Assembly (NCBI RefSeq): GCF_027941775.1
Contig: NZ_CP115917.1
Location: 405,001-469,000, forward strand
DNA: 64,000 bases
Origin: Tenacibaculum pacificus
GTDB lineage: Bacteria; Bacteroidota; Bacteroidia; Flavobacteriales; Flavobacteriaceae
Direction: 5' to 3'
The notes under the pieces are model-generated. The model worked only from the letters and a program-made list of their open reading frames with translations. It did not search any database and was not told where the DNA came from. Position numbers and translations under genes: made by a program. Positions 43,866-52,742 of this stretch are shown here, one piece after another; position 1 is the first letter of the stretch, and every line of letters starts with the position of its first letter.

Positions 43866-46259
43866 TTAATTTTTAAACTCTTCGATTAAAGTATCAATTG
43901 TTATTGTTTTTTTAGCGTCAAAATCAGATTGATAAAGTACCGCTACACGAAGTGCTTTTAAACCAGAAACTCCTTGTAAATCTTCTAACTCTAAAGTTTC
44001 AACTTCACCTAATAAATTTTTAGCTTGTAGGTATTTAATATATTTTAAATATTCTTTAGCATCTTTACTTTGTGAATAAACAATAGAAATTTTACCAGGG
44101 ATAGTAAGACGTTTTTTGGTGCTTTTTATATGAATTTTGTCAATTCTTTTTTTGATGATTTCATAACGAATATTATAAGCTCCATCAACATCAAATTGTT
44201 TTTCATCCATTCTAAATTTAATAGATAAAGGCGTGCTGTGTACTAAAATTAACGATGCAACTTGTAAATCATGCTCCATAGATTTACGTGTCGTATTCGC
44301 TACATTTTCCATTTCGCACATAAGTTGTAATTGCCATAAACGAAGATTATAAAGGTATAATTCATCGAAATTTTTATTTTTAGTTAAAGATTGCCCGATA
44401 TACATATTGTATTCTACACCATCAGTTTTATAGCGTTCAAAATAATGCGGAAACATTATTTGTGCATCTTCTTGTTTACAATCTATAAATTTAGCTAATT
44501 TATCATTTAATAAAGTAACACTTTGTTCGTAGGCTTTTCGTTTTTCATAAACAACGTGCAAATTGCTATCTAAACGGTTCATGTAAGTATTTACAACAAC
44601 CAATAAGTTGTTATTAAGTGTTTTTATGTGTTTAAAAACAGGATAAATTTCACGTTTTAAAAACTCTAAAATACCAATTTCATCACCAGCTTTTAAACCT
44701 GTATTCACATCTTTTAAATAGTCATTTACTCGAAACATCAATTCATTATAAATAGGTAATTTCTCAGATACACAAGCTTCTTTTAATACTGAAATAGCTA
44801 AGGTAAGTTGAGTAATTAAATCTTCTTTAATAGCTTCATTTCTGGCAAAAGATGAGCCTTTTATATCTGATTGACCATATAAAGGGTACACATTATTAAA
44901 TACTATTTGTTCAATTTTTACATTTTCTTTTTCGGCATAAATATCGGCTTGATATTGTTCGGCAGCTTCATAAAATTTCCATTTTACAGTTTCGTGTAAA
45001 GAGGTGTAGTGTTCTTGTATAGTAGCTTCTAAAATGTTTGAATACTCTTCTGATGAGCGATTAACAGCCACTTTAAAAACAGGAATAATATCTTTTAATT
45101 TTTGCTGATTTACAGAGTTTAATTCATAAGGTCTTGGAGAAGCTATTTCTAATAATGCTAAGTCGTTATTGTTGCTTGCTTTAATAGGAATTAATAAAAT
45201 ACTTCCAATATTCTGATTTCTTAATCTTTTAGAAAATTCATTTTCTTTTGATGAATTTCCGTAGTTTTTGGTGTCAGATATAGCAATTATTTTTTGCTCT
45301 TTAAATACTTTAGTAACTATATCATTACAAAAAAAGGTACTACAAGTTATTTTGTTTTCATTTTTTAATAAAATGATACTTTCTGTTCTTTTAATACGTG
45401 TTGATTGTAATGATAAATCAGTGCTGTCAAATACTGAAAAACCGACTTTTAAATCTTTAATATTATAGAATTCACTTAATTCTTTGCGTAGTTTTTCAAC
45501 AATAGTACCATCATCTTTTTGTAGTAAAGTTGTTCTTATTGATGAAATATTTTCATCAACAGTAACATCAAATAAATTCATAATACCAAAGCCTTTAAAA
45601 ATATAGCTGTTTGGCGGAAATTTTTCTTTCCAAATAGCTATGTTATCATAACTATTTATAAGAATTTTAATATCATCTTCAGTAATTTCAGGAGCATTCT
45701 CTGAACGAGTAATCTCCATAAAATCGGCATTAAAAGCTACTCTGTAATGTTTTATTATGTCTAAATTTTTATCAGGAATATCAAAAAAAAATGGACGTTT
45801 TAAGTCAATAGGTTGTTTGTATACAATGTTTAAAATAAAAGTACATGCCATAATGTACATTTTATCGTCTTCAAAATCTCTAACTTTTAAAACATATTCT
45901 TCTCCAGCATTTTCAAGAATATTTTCTAATCGTTTTGTAAATTTAAACGACGTAAAAGAAAAAGGGACAGTAGCGGCTTTAATTTCATTTAATGTTAACA
46001 TTTCAGGAAATAGAGTTTCTAGCAAAACATCTATAATATCTTCGTGTTTTTTTAATAATGAAAGGTCAGAAAATCCATTAATTAGTTCAGGATATTTTTC
46101 TACTTTATTTATAATTATGTTAGCCGATGCATTAAACGGATGTTTTTTAGCAGTATTACTAGCATATTCTTTAAGCATATTATATATTTTCTTAAAACTA
46201 ATATTTAGTTGTAAGGGAAGTTCAATATCTTTAAAGGCGTCTAGTTTTCTAATTTCCAT
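43866..46259 (-). CDS. Large GAF-domain protein
   Basis: This 797-aa cytoplasmic protein has a stretch (about 265-400) with GAF-like strands (VGFSVFDST..., IGSILLIPIKASNNNDLALLEIASP) and long helical regions on both sides. I recognise it as a flavobacterial conserved type annotated as a GAF protein, without known ligand or output domain. It ends 15 bp from the HD-Pycsar gene (convergent). A role in signalling is only suggested by the domain. Confidence 0.6.
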   Translation of the reverse strand: MEIRKLDAFKDIELPLQLNISFKKIYNMLKEYASNTAKKHPFNASANIIINKVEKYPELINGFSDLSLLKKHEDIIDVLLETLFPEMLTLNEIKAATVPFSFTSFKFTKRLENILENAGEEYVLKVRDFEDDKMYIMACTFILNIVYKQPIDLKRPFFFDIPDKNLDIIKHYRVAFNADFMEITRSENAPEITEDDIKILINSYDNIAIWKEKFPPNSYIFKGFGIMNLFDVTVDENISSIRTTLLQKDDGTIVEKLRKELSEFYNIKDLKVGFSVFDSTDLSLQSTRIKRTESIILLKNENKITCSTFFCNDIVTKVFKEQKIIAISDTKNYGNSSKENEFSKRLRNQNIGSILLIPIKASNNNDLALLEIASPRPYELNSVNQQKLKDIIPVFKVAVNRSSEEYSNILEATIQEHYTSLHETVKWKFYEAAEQYQADIYAEKENVKIEQIVFNNVYPLYGQSDIKGSSFARNEAIKEDLITQLTLAISVLKEACVSEKLPIYNELMFRVNDYLKDVNTGLKAGDEIGILEFLKREIYPVFKHIKTLNNNLLVVVNTYMNRLDSNLHVVYEKRKAYEQSVTLLNDKLAKFIDCKQEDAQIMFPHYFERYKTDGVEYNMYIGQSLTKNKNFDELYLYNLRLWQLQLMCEMENVANTTRKSMEHDLQVASLILVHSTPLSIKFRMDEKQFDVDGAYNIRYEIIKKRIDKIHIKSTKKRLTIPGKISIVYSQSKDAKEYLKYIKYLQAKNLLGEVETLELEDLQGVSGLKALRVAVLYQSDFDAKKTITIDTLIEEFKN

Positions 46260-46314
46260 TAAATTATTTTCTTAATACGTTGCAAATTTATAAAATTGTG
46301 TACAATTAATTTTT

Positions 46315-46401
46315 TTGAAGCAACTTCCCGCTTTCTGCACTCGCTTTTTTTTGAAGAAAAATCAAAAAAAGAGCTCAAACAAATGCTTCAATCGGGGCTA
46401 G
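46315..46401 (+). repeat. Dispersed intergenic element, copy 4 (87 bp), in a 301-bp gene-free gap
   Basis: It differs from copy 1 at few positions (CAACTTCCCGCTTTCTGC against CAATTTCCCGCTTTCCGC). It lies in the gap 46260-46560 between the GAF gene start and the der stop. The rest of this gap (46402-46560) is A/T-rich with runs of A and T; I see no gene, and no clear terminator in it. Confidence 0.85.
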
Positions 46402-46560
46402 GCATACTAACTTATTTATTAAAATTATTTTTTAAATTTAGTAAATAAATAGCATTAAAATAAGCACAAAAAAAATAGTTTTTTCAGTTTTTTTTGCAAA
46501 TTGATTTAATAATTTGAAAAGAAAATGAAAAAACTATTTTAATTTTTTTTAGACTAAAAA

Positions 46561-47865
46561 TTATTTTTGTCTAAAATATATAATAATAGGAACTCCGTTA
46601 AAGTTATAATGCTGACGAAGTTGATTTTCTAAATAACGTCTGTACGGATCTCTAACATACTGCGGTAAATTCGCAAAAAATGCAAACTGTGGCGTGTATG
46701 TAGGTAATTGCATACAGTATTTAATTTTGATGTATTTTCCTTTAATTGCAGGAGGTGGATTTTGTTCTAAAATCTCTAACATCGTTTCGTTTAACTTACT
46801 TGTTTGAATACGACGTTTTCTGTTTTCAAAAACTTCAACAGCCGTTTCAATAGCTTTAAAAATACGTTGTTTTGTTAATACCGAAGTAAATACAATTGGC
46901 ACATCACTAAAAGGTGAAATTTGCTGTCTTATTTTTGCTTCAAAGTCACGCATAGTATTGGTTTCTTTCTCTACCAAATCCCACTTGTTAACAAGTATTA
47001 CAATTCCTTTTTTATTCTTTTCAGCTAGCCAAAATATTTTTTCATCTTGTCCTTCAAAATCACGAGTTGCATCAATAACTAAAATAGCAACATCACAATG
47101 TTCAATAGCACGAACGGCACGCATTACAGAGTAAAATTCTAAATCTTCTTTTACTTTTGATTTTTTACGAATCCCAGCAGTATCTACTAAGTTAAATTCA
47201 AAACCAAAACGATTGTATTTCGTATCAATAGAATCACGCGTAGTACCTGCAATATTAGTTACGATATTTCTATCTTCACCAATTAAAGCATTAATAAACG
47301 ACGATTTTCCTGCATTCGGACGTCCTACAATTGCAAAACGAGGAAGTTCATTTTGTTCTTCTTCTTCTTCAAAAGGAATTTCTTCAGCAACGGCATCTAA
47401 TAATTCACCTGTTCCACTACCATTTATTGAAGAAATAGTGTGATATCCTCCTAAACCAAGGTTATAGAATTCAACTGCATCTGCATCACGCATTGCATTA
47501 TCTACCTTGTTAACAGCCATAATAATAGGCTTTTTAACTTGGCGTAATATTTTTGCAACTTCAGCATCCATAGGAGTAATTCCTTGTTCAACATCAACAA
47601 CAAAAATAATTATATCAGCTTCTTCAATAGCTAATTGCACTTGTTTACGTATTTCTCCTTCAAAAATATCATCAGATCCGACAACATATCCACCAGTATC
47701 AATTACAGAAAATTCCTTTCCGTTCCATTCAGATTTTCCGTAATGTCTATCTCTGGTTACTCCACTTACAGAATCAACAATCGCTTCACGACGTTGTACT
47801 AAACGATTAAATAAAGTGGACTTACCTACATTCGGTCTTCCAACAATGGCTACAATACTACTCAT
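46561..47865 (-). CDS. der: Ribosome biogenesis GTPase Der
   Basis: Two tandem GTPase domains: the first begins [16 protein letters not shown] at residue 5, with DTGGY and NKVD; the second begins [13 protein letters not shown] near residue 178, with [10 protein letters not shown] and NKWDL. A C-terminal KH-like domain follows. It acts in 50S subunit assembly. The start is set at [11 protein letters not shown] (47865); an upstream ATG adds nine residues not typical for Der. The protein is 434 aa. Confidence 0.96.
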   Translation of the reverse strand: MSSIVAIVGRPNVGKSTLFNRLVQRREAIVDSVSGVTRDRHYGKSEWNGKEFSVIDTGGYVVGSDDIFEGEIRKQVQLAIEEADIIIFVVDVEQGITPMDAEVAKILRQVKKPIIMAVNKVDNAMRDADAVEFYNLGLGGYHTISSINGSGTGELLDAVAEEIPFEEEEEQNELPRFAIVGRPNAGKSSFINALIGEDRNIVTNIAGTTRDSIDTKYNRFGFEFNLVDTAGIRKKSKVKEDLEFYSVMRAVRAIEHCDVAILVIDATRDFEGQDEKIFWLAEKNKKGIVILVNKWDLVEKETNTMRDFEAKIRQQISPFSDVPIVFTSVLTKQRIFKAIETAVEVFENRKRRIQTSKLNETMLEILEQNPPPAIKGKYIKIKYCMQLPTYTPQFAFFANLPQYVRDPYRRYLENQLRQHYNFNGVPIIIYFRQK

Positions 47866-47965
47866 TATACTAAAATTTTTGCAAAGATACAACTTACCTT
47901 ACTATTATGAGCTGAATTTTAAAGACTATAATTTTTAGTACATTGTAGCAGAATAACTTTATACT

Positions 47966-48472
47966 ATGGATGATAAATTATATAATCAAATTTTTTTAAA
48001 GCCAAGGTTTCAAATTGATTTTCAAATGAATTCAGAAGTGCTACTTAATGAAATAAAAAAGCATTTATCTGATGAAACAACTTATAAAATGAAAGTGGTA
48101 GATAATCATGTAATTATTGATGTTCCTGATAAAGAAACTCATTTTTGGTCTCCTCAGTTACAGTTGGAAGTAGAGGAAGTTACAGAAACAACATCTAAAA
48201 TAAAAGGGTTATTTGGTCCAAAACCACAAGTTTGGACTTTTTTTATGTTCTTACATTTCGTAATAGCGACTGCTTTTTTTATCTTCGGAGTTGTAGCTTA
48301 TAGTAATTGGTCGCTAAAAAAAACAGCAATACTACCCATAGTAATGTTGGTTGTTTTACCAATTATATGGGTAGTATTTTATTTTGTAGGAACTTTAGGA
48401 AAGGCTACAGGTAAAAAGCAAATGGATGAATTAAAAAGTTTTGCTAAAATATTATTGATGAAAATAAATTAG
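47966..48472 (+). CDS. Conserved two-helix membrane protein of unknown function
   Basis: A 168-aa protein: a cytosolic, beta-rich N-terminal half (about 1-90) with VDNHVIIDVPDKETHFWSPQLQLEVEE, then two transmembrane helices (about 92-113 and 120-142) and a basic tail. I recognise no named domain. It overlaps the convergent era gene by 4 bp and is divergent from der. The layout is common for small flavobacterial membrane proteins, but no role can be given. Confidence 0.65.
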   Translation: MDDKLYNQIFLKPRFQIDFQMNSEVLLNEIKKHLSDETTYKMKVVDNHVIIDVPDKETHFWSPQLQLEVEEVTETTSKIKGLFGPKPQVWTFFMFLHFVIATAFFIFGVVAYSNWSLKKTAILPIVMLVVLPIIWVVFYFVGTLGKATGKKQMDELKSFAKILLMKIN

Positions 48473-49350
48473 TCTTTATATCCAAAACGTTTTAACTGTT
48501 TGTCGTTAGAACGCCAGTTTTTATTTACTTTAACATATAATTCTAAAAACACTTTTTTATCAAAAAACAGTTCTAAATCTTTACGAGATTCTGTACCTAC
48601 TCGTTTAAGTGCAGTACCTTTATGTCCTATAATAATTCCTTTTTGAGTATCACGTTCTACCATAATAACCGAACGGATTTTGATGATATTTTCTTCTTCA
48701 AAAAATTCTTCGGTTTCTACTTCAATAGAATATGGAATTTCTTTTTTATAGTGTGTTAATATTTTTTCACGTATTTTTTCATTGACAAAAAAGCGTTCAG
48801 GCTTATCTGTTAATTGATCCTTCGGATAAAAAGCAGGACCTTCAGGAAGTAATTCTATAATTTTAGTGAAAACAGAATCCACATTAAATTTTTCTAAAGC
48901 CGAAATTACATAGACAAAAGCATTTGGTACTTTATTTTTCCAGTATTCTATTTTTTCTTCAACTTCGTCTTGTGATGATTTGTCAATTTTATTTAATAAT
49001 AAAATAACAGGAATTTCACTGTGGATTATTCTATTAAAAAAAGCTTCATTTTTTAATTCTTTTTCTCCAACTTCTACCATATAAATTAATACATCGGCAT
49101 CATCAAAAGCTGATTTTACAAAATCCATCATTGAATTTTGTAGTTCATAAGCAGGTTTTATAATTCCTGGAGTATCAGAAAAAATAACTTGATGATTATC
49201 ATCATTTACAATTCCTAAAATACGATGTCTAGTAGTTTGTGCTTTAGCTGTAATAATTGATAATTTTTCACCAACTAAAGCGTTCATTAAAGTTGATTTC
49301 CCAACATTTGGGTTTCCGATGATGTTTACAAATCCTGATTTATGTGTCAT
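48469..49350 (-). CDS. era: GTPase Era
   Basis: It acts in 16S rRNA maturation and 30S assembly. The N-terminal GTPase domain has [24 protein letters not shown] and LLNKIDK; the C-terminal KH domain has MVERDTQKGIIIGHKGTALKRVG. At 293 aa it has the normal length. An initiator tRNA gene lies about 140 bp upstream on the other strand. Confidence 0.96.
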   Translation of the reverse strand: MTHKSGFVNIIGNPNVGKSTLMNALVGEKLSIITAKAQTTRHRILGIVNDDNHQVIFSDTPGIIKPAYELQNSMMDFVKSAFDDADVLIYMVEVGEKELKNEAFFNRIIHSEIPVILLLNKIDKSSQDEVEEKIEYWKNKVPNAFVYVISALEKFNVDSVFTKIIELLPEGPAFYPKDQLTDKPERFFVNEKIREKILTHYKKEIPYSIEVETEEFFEEENIIKIRSVIMVERDTQKGIIIGHKGTALKRVGTESRKDLELFFDKKVFLELYVKVNKNWRSNDKQLKRFGYKD

Positions 49351-49487
49351 TTGGCAAAGATAAGCTGTTTAAATTAGAAATTAATTTTTTTATAGTGCTG
49401 TTATTGTATTAGTTAAAAAACATTTTACTTAAAAGTTTATTTTATTAGGTTAACTAGAATAAAAGAACGTATATTTGCACTCGAAAT

Positions 49488-49560
<73 letters not shown>

Positions 49561-49568
49561 CTAAGCTC

Positions 49569-49599
49569 AAAAGCTTCACAGAAATGTGAAGCTTTTTTT
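49569..49599 (+). terminator. Terminator of tRNA-fMet copy 1
   Basis: The stem AAAAGCTTCACA / TGTGAAGCTTTT with a GAAA loop is followed by a T run, 8 bp after the tRNA. Confidence 0.9.
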
Positions 49600-49610
49600 A
49601 TTTCTGTTAA

Positions 49611-50372
49611 TTATAATAGTTTTCGAATACTTATAAAAACGAGAATCATTACAGAGTACCACAAGAAAAATGTAACAATGTATTCTTTTAAACCTAAAAC
49701 TAACAGTAAACTTATAATTAGTAGTTGAAATCCAAGTCCGAAGGTAGATAAAGCTGTCATTAATAAATTAGGAAAGCGTTTTGTTTCTGGTGCATTTGAG
49801 TCTAATGCATAAATTGTTTTGTCAAATATTCCATATAGTGCTTTGTAAATTTTGAACAAAAGGTTTACATTTTTTTGTTTTTCTCCTTTTAAAGCTTTTG
49901 GTGTATTGTATTCAAAAATTCTACTTGTAGTATCGCCATTAACGTTGTTTCTTAGAATAACGTAATAGTAATTATATAGTGTTCCTTGTAATTGAATTGC
50001 TAAAAAGGCTAAAAAACTATAGACAAAAAAGGTATCTGTAATATACCATAGTGCTGCGAAAATAAAGAAGTTTAAAATAATATCAGCAACAGAATCAAGG
50101 TATCTACCTGTATGTGAAGGTGTTTTTTTTACTCTAGCTAGTTCTCCATCAGCTGCATCAAGTATCGATTTAAATAGTAAAAAAAAAGCAGCAGCCCAAT
50201 AATAACCTAATAGTATACAGGCGATTCCCGTAACACCTGAAATGATAAACCATATAGTAACATCAATAGGAGTGTATGAAGTTTCTTTAATTTGATTAAC
50301 TATTATTCTTGCTACTGGTCTTCCGTAGTCAGAAAGATCTATAAATTTATATTCTTTAGGTAATTTAGACAT
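49611..50372 (-). CDS. CDP-alcohol phosphatidyltransferase family protein
   Basis: The 253-aa membrane enzyme has the family signature D-G-x2-A-R-x8-G-x3-D-x3-D, seen as DAADGELARVKK followed by GRYLDSVAD (about residues 71-98). About six hydrophobic helices surround it. It would join a CDP-activated lipid or headgroup to an alcohol; the acceptor cannot be told. It lies inside the stretch bounded by the tRNA-fMet repeats but is not obviously linked to the light genes. It is divergent from the second folE. Confidence 0.85.
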   Translation of the reverse strand: MSKLPKEYKFIDLSDYGRPVARIIVNQIKETSYTPIDVTIWFIISGVTGIACILLGYYWAAAFFLLFKSILDAADGELARVKKTPSHTGRYLDSVADIILNFFIFAALWYITDTFFVYSFLAFLAIQLQGTLYNYYYVILRNNVNGDTTSRIFEYNTPKALKGEKQKNVNLLFKIYKALYGIFDKTIYALDSNAPETKRFPNLLMTALSTFGLGFQLLIISLLLVLGLKEYIVTFFLWYSVMILVFISIRKLL

Positions 50373-50493
50373 ATTTTATTTTGAAAAATTTGAAAACTAT
50401 ATTGTTAATTAATTCTAAAAAGAGGTTTTATATTTTTAGTGGGCGACAAATATACGATAGCTTAATATATAATTGATATTAGTATTTCTTTTT

Positions 50494-50538
50494 TTGTTTA
50501 CTCTTTTTGTGTTTTTATTAAACAATTGTTTAGCTTTG
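50494..50538 (+). promoter_or_regulatory. Operator/promoter of the second folE
   Basis: TTGTTTA (50494-50500) and TAAACAA (50519-50525) form the same dyad, with the same 25-bp offset, as at crtI. The right arm extends into a 14-bp palindrome TAAACAATTGTTTA (50519-50532). -33 TTTG lies at 50506-50509 and -7 TAGCTTTG at 50531-50538. The -7 starts 12 bp after the right arm start (13 at crtI). Repression by the B12-MerR regulator is inferred. Confidence 0.68.
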
Positions 50539-50606
50539 CTGAATAGTCTTAAAAGTACTGACTGTATCTAATTTTTTAATAGTAAGAATATTTATACAGA
50601 GAAAAT

Positions 50607-51305
50607 ATGAAATCAAAAATAAAAAATATACAGATTAATAATGATAATATAATTAGTAATTTTTCTATTGATGATATAGGTGATGACCATATGTACACTG
50701 GTTTAGAAACTCCTATGAAAGCTGATGCTTTTTTGTTATCTGATCATCAAAAGAAAGAGAAAATTTCTGATTTATTTGCCCAAATAATGGATGTTATGGG
50801 TTTAGATCTTACAGATGATTCTTTAAAAGGTACTCCAAATAGGGTTGCCAAAATGTATATAGATGAAGTGTTTTCAGGACTTAACCCTGCTAATAAACCT
50901 AAAATTGCATTATTTGACAATAAATATCAATATAACCAAATGTTGGTTGAAAAGAACATTACTTTTTATTCTAATTGCGAACATCACTTTGTACCTATAA
51001 TTGGTAAAGCACATATTGCGTATGTGTCTTCAGGTAAAGTTATTGGTATTTCTAAGTTGAATAGAATTGTACAATATTATGCAAAACGACCTCAGGTGCA
51101 GGAGCGTTTAACAAATCAGATAGTAACAGATTTAAAAGCTATTTTAGATACAGAGAATATTGCCGTTATTATTGATGCAAAACATTTATGTGTTTCATCT
51201 AGAGGAGTAAAAGATGATGCTTCTGCTACAGTTACTTCTTTTTATGGTGGCGTATTTAATACATCAGAGAAAATTACAGAGTTACAAAATTATTTAAATC
51301 AGTAG
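50607..51305 (+). CDS. folE: GTP cyclohydrolase I (satellite copy)
   Basis: It has the same length range (232 aa) and motifs as the operon copy (SNCEHHFVPI, KHLCVSSRG) and is highly similar from about residue 60 to the end. The first 35 residues and the codon usage differ, so the duplication is not recent at the DNA level. It is the first gene of a short plus-strand unit with a GPx and a membrane protein, behind a promoter carrying the crtI-type dyad. Confidence 0.95.
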   Translation: MKSKIKNIQINNDNIISNFSIDDIGDDHMYTGLETPMKADAFLLSDHQKKEKISDLFAQIMDVMGLDLTDDSLKGTPNRVAKMYIDEVFSGLNPANKPKIALFDNKYQYNQMLVEKNITFYSNCEHHFVPIIGKAHIAYVSSGKVIGISKLNRIVQYYAKRPQVQERLTNQIVTDLKAILDTENIAVIIDAKHLCVSSRGVKDDASATVTSFYGGVFNTSEKITELQNYLNQ

Positions 51306-51369
51306 TTTTATTACTTTTTTCTGAATTTTATTTATCAATAATAATTAATCATTTGTATTAGAAAAAACG

Positions 51370-51894
51370 ATGAAAAGAATATCAAAAGCAAAATTAACGG
51401 GAAGTGTTGTTATTAAAAAAAATCCCGAATCGATTTATAATATAGCAATCAATGGCCTAAATGGACAACCAATTTTGCTTTCAGCATTTAAAGGAAAGAA
51501 ACTACTTTTTGTAAATGTTGCTTCTTCGTGTGGTTTTACCAAGCAATATAAAGAATTACAGGATTTAAGCGATAAGTATGCCGATAAACTTGTAGTTATT
51601 GGTGTTCCTTGTAATCAGTTTGGAAGTCAAGAGAAAGGAAATGCATCAGAAATTCAAGAATTTTGTGAGTTAAATTTTGGAGTTACTTTTTTGTTAACGG
51701 AAAAAGTAGCGGTTAAAGGAAATTATCAGCATCCTTTATATAAATGGCTTACTTCTGAAGCTAAAAACGGAGTTAAAAGTTCAAGTGTAAAATGGAATTT
51801 TCAAAAGTATTTAGTAGATTGTACAGGAAATTTTATTGATTATTATTACTCAACGACCACACCAATGAGTTCAAGAATAACAATGTATTTATAA
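51370..51894 (+). CDS. Glutathione-peroxidase-family thiol peroxidase (satellite copy)
   Basis: Peroxidatic Cys54 in ASSCGFTKQY, then VPCNQFGSQEKG, the resolving Cys in IQEFCELNFG, and KWNFQKYLVD. Unlike the operon copy at 18822 it lacks the N-terminal membrane segment, so it is probably cytoplasmic. The 174-aa protein follows folE by 64 bp and abuts the next gene. Both folE and GPx are thus duplicated between the two light loci. Confidence 0.9.
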   Translation: MKRISKAKLTGSVVIKKNPESIYNIAINGLNGQPILLSAFKGKKLLFVNVASSCGFTKQYKELQDLSDKYADKLVVIGVPCNQFGSQEKGNASEIQEFCELNFGVTFLLTEKVAVKGNYQHPLYKWLTSEAKNGVKSSSVKWNFQKYLVDCTGNFIDYYYSTTTPMSSRITMYL

Positions 51895-52313
51895 TGGTTT
51901 TAGATAATATAACACTTTTAGTAGATTTTGGACTTGTTGTTTTAATTTGGATTGTACAGCGTATTATATATCCAAGTTTTTTATATTATAAAACTTCAAA
52001 ATTACTTATTTGGCATACCGAGTACATGGCACGTTTTAGTGCTATTGTAATACCATTGATGCTTGGTCAACTGGCTATTTCCATATATCAGCTTTTTATT
52101 GATATTAATAGTAATTCCTTTATAAGTTTTGGAATTATAGTATTATTATGGATGTCTACTTTTTTACAATTTGTACCGATACACACTCATATTTCAAAAG
52201 GAATTGTTACTGAAGAAATGTTAAAATCATTAGTGCATAAAAACTGGATACGAACTGTTTTATGGACATTATTATTTTTATATCATTTTATATTATCCAT
52301 CGTAATAATCTAA
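51894..52313 (+). CDS. Four-helix membrane protein of unknown function
   Basis: A 139-aa protein with four predicted transmembrane helices, a WHTEYMARFS motif near residue 41 and FVPIHTHISKG near residue 94. These conserved His residues could bind metal or heme, but that is speculation. Its ATG shares a base with the GPx stop (TAATG), so it is translationally coupled. Its 3' end overlaps the convergent gene at 52293 by 21 bp. I do not recognise a named family. Confidence 0.65.
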   Translation: MVLDNITLLVDFGLVVLIWIVQRIIYPSFLYYKTSKLLIWHTEYMARFSAIVIPLMLGQLAISIYQLFIDINSNSFISFGIIVLLWMSTFLQFVPIHTHISKGIVTEEMLKSLVHKNWIRTVLWTLLFLYHFILSIVII

Positions 52314-52718
52314 GTTTAAAAAAGTATTTTTAAAGTCTGTCATTTTTTGGATGAACTTTTTATTTTCTTTATAGTTTTTGTTCTTTATAAATTGAATAAA
52401 ACTTCCGTTAGCGTGTATGCTAAATGTTTCATTACTATATATAACAAGGCGATAGTAAGGAATTATCCAAGAATAACGTCCTAATTTATTGGTAAAATGA
52501 ACTATAATTCCTTTTGGTCTTAATTCAATATTAGCATATTTTATGGCATATGATTCGTTGCTTTTAGGTTGTAACTTAGTACTTAATTCTTTTATAATAA
52601 ATCGACTAGACCCTACACCACCAATTTTAATTTTATCAAAAAAAGAAAAAGATTTTCCTAGTTTTTGTTTACTTTCTGTAATGTAGTTTTTATTAGTATA
52701 AGTTGTATTAAATAACAT
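52293..52718 (-). CDS. Conserved protein of unknown function in the photolyase cluster
   Basis: A 141-aa soluble, beta-rich basic protein (FFDKIKIGGVGSSRF, LRPKGIIVHFTNKLGRYSWIIPYYRLVIY). There is no signal peptide. It lies 24 bp after the photolyase-related gene on the same strand and is probably the last gene of that unit. No function can be assigned. Confidence 0.6.
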   Translation of the reverse strand: MLFNTTYTNKNYITESKQKLGKSFSFFDKIKIGGVGSSRFIIKELSTKLQPKSNESYAIKYANIELRPKGIIVHFTNKLGRYSWIIPYYRLVIYSNETFSIHANGSFIQFIKNKNYKENKKFIQKMTDFKNTFLNLDYYDG

Positions 52719-52742
52719 TATGTATGTATTTTAATTTATATT

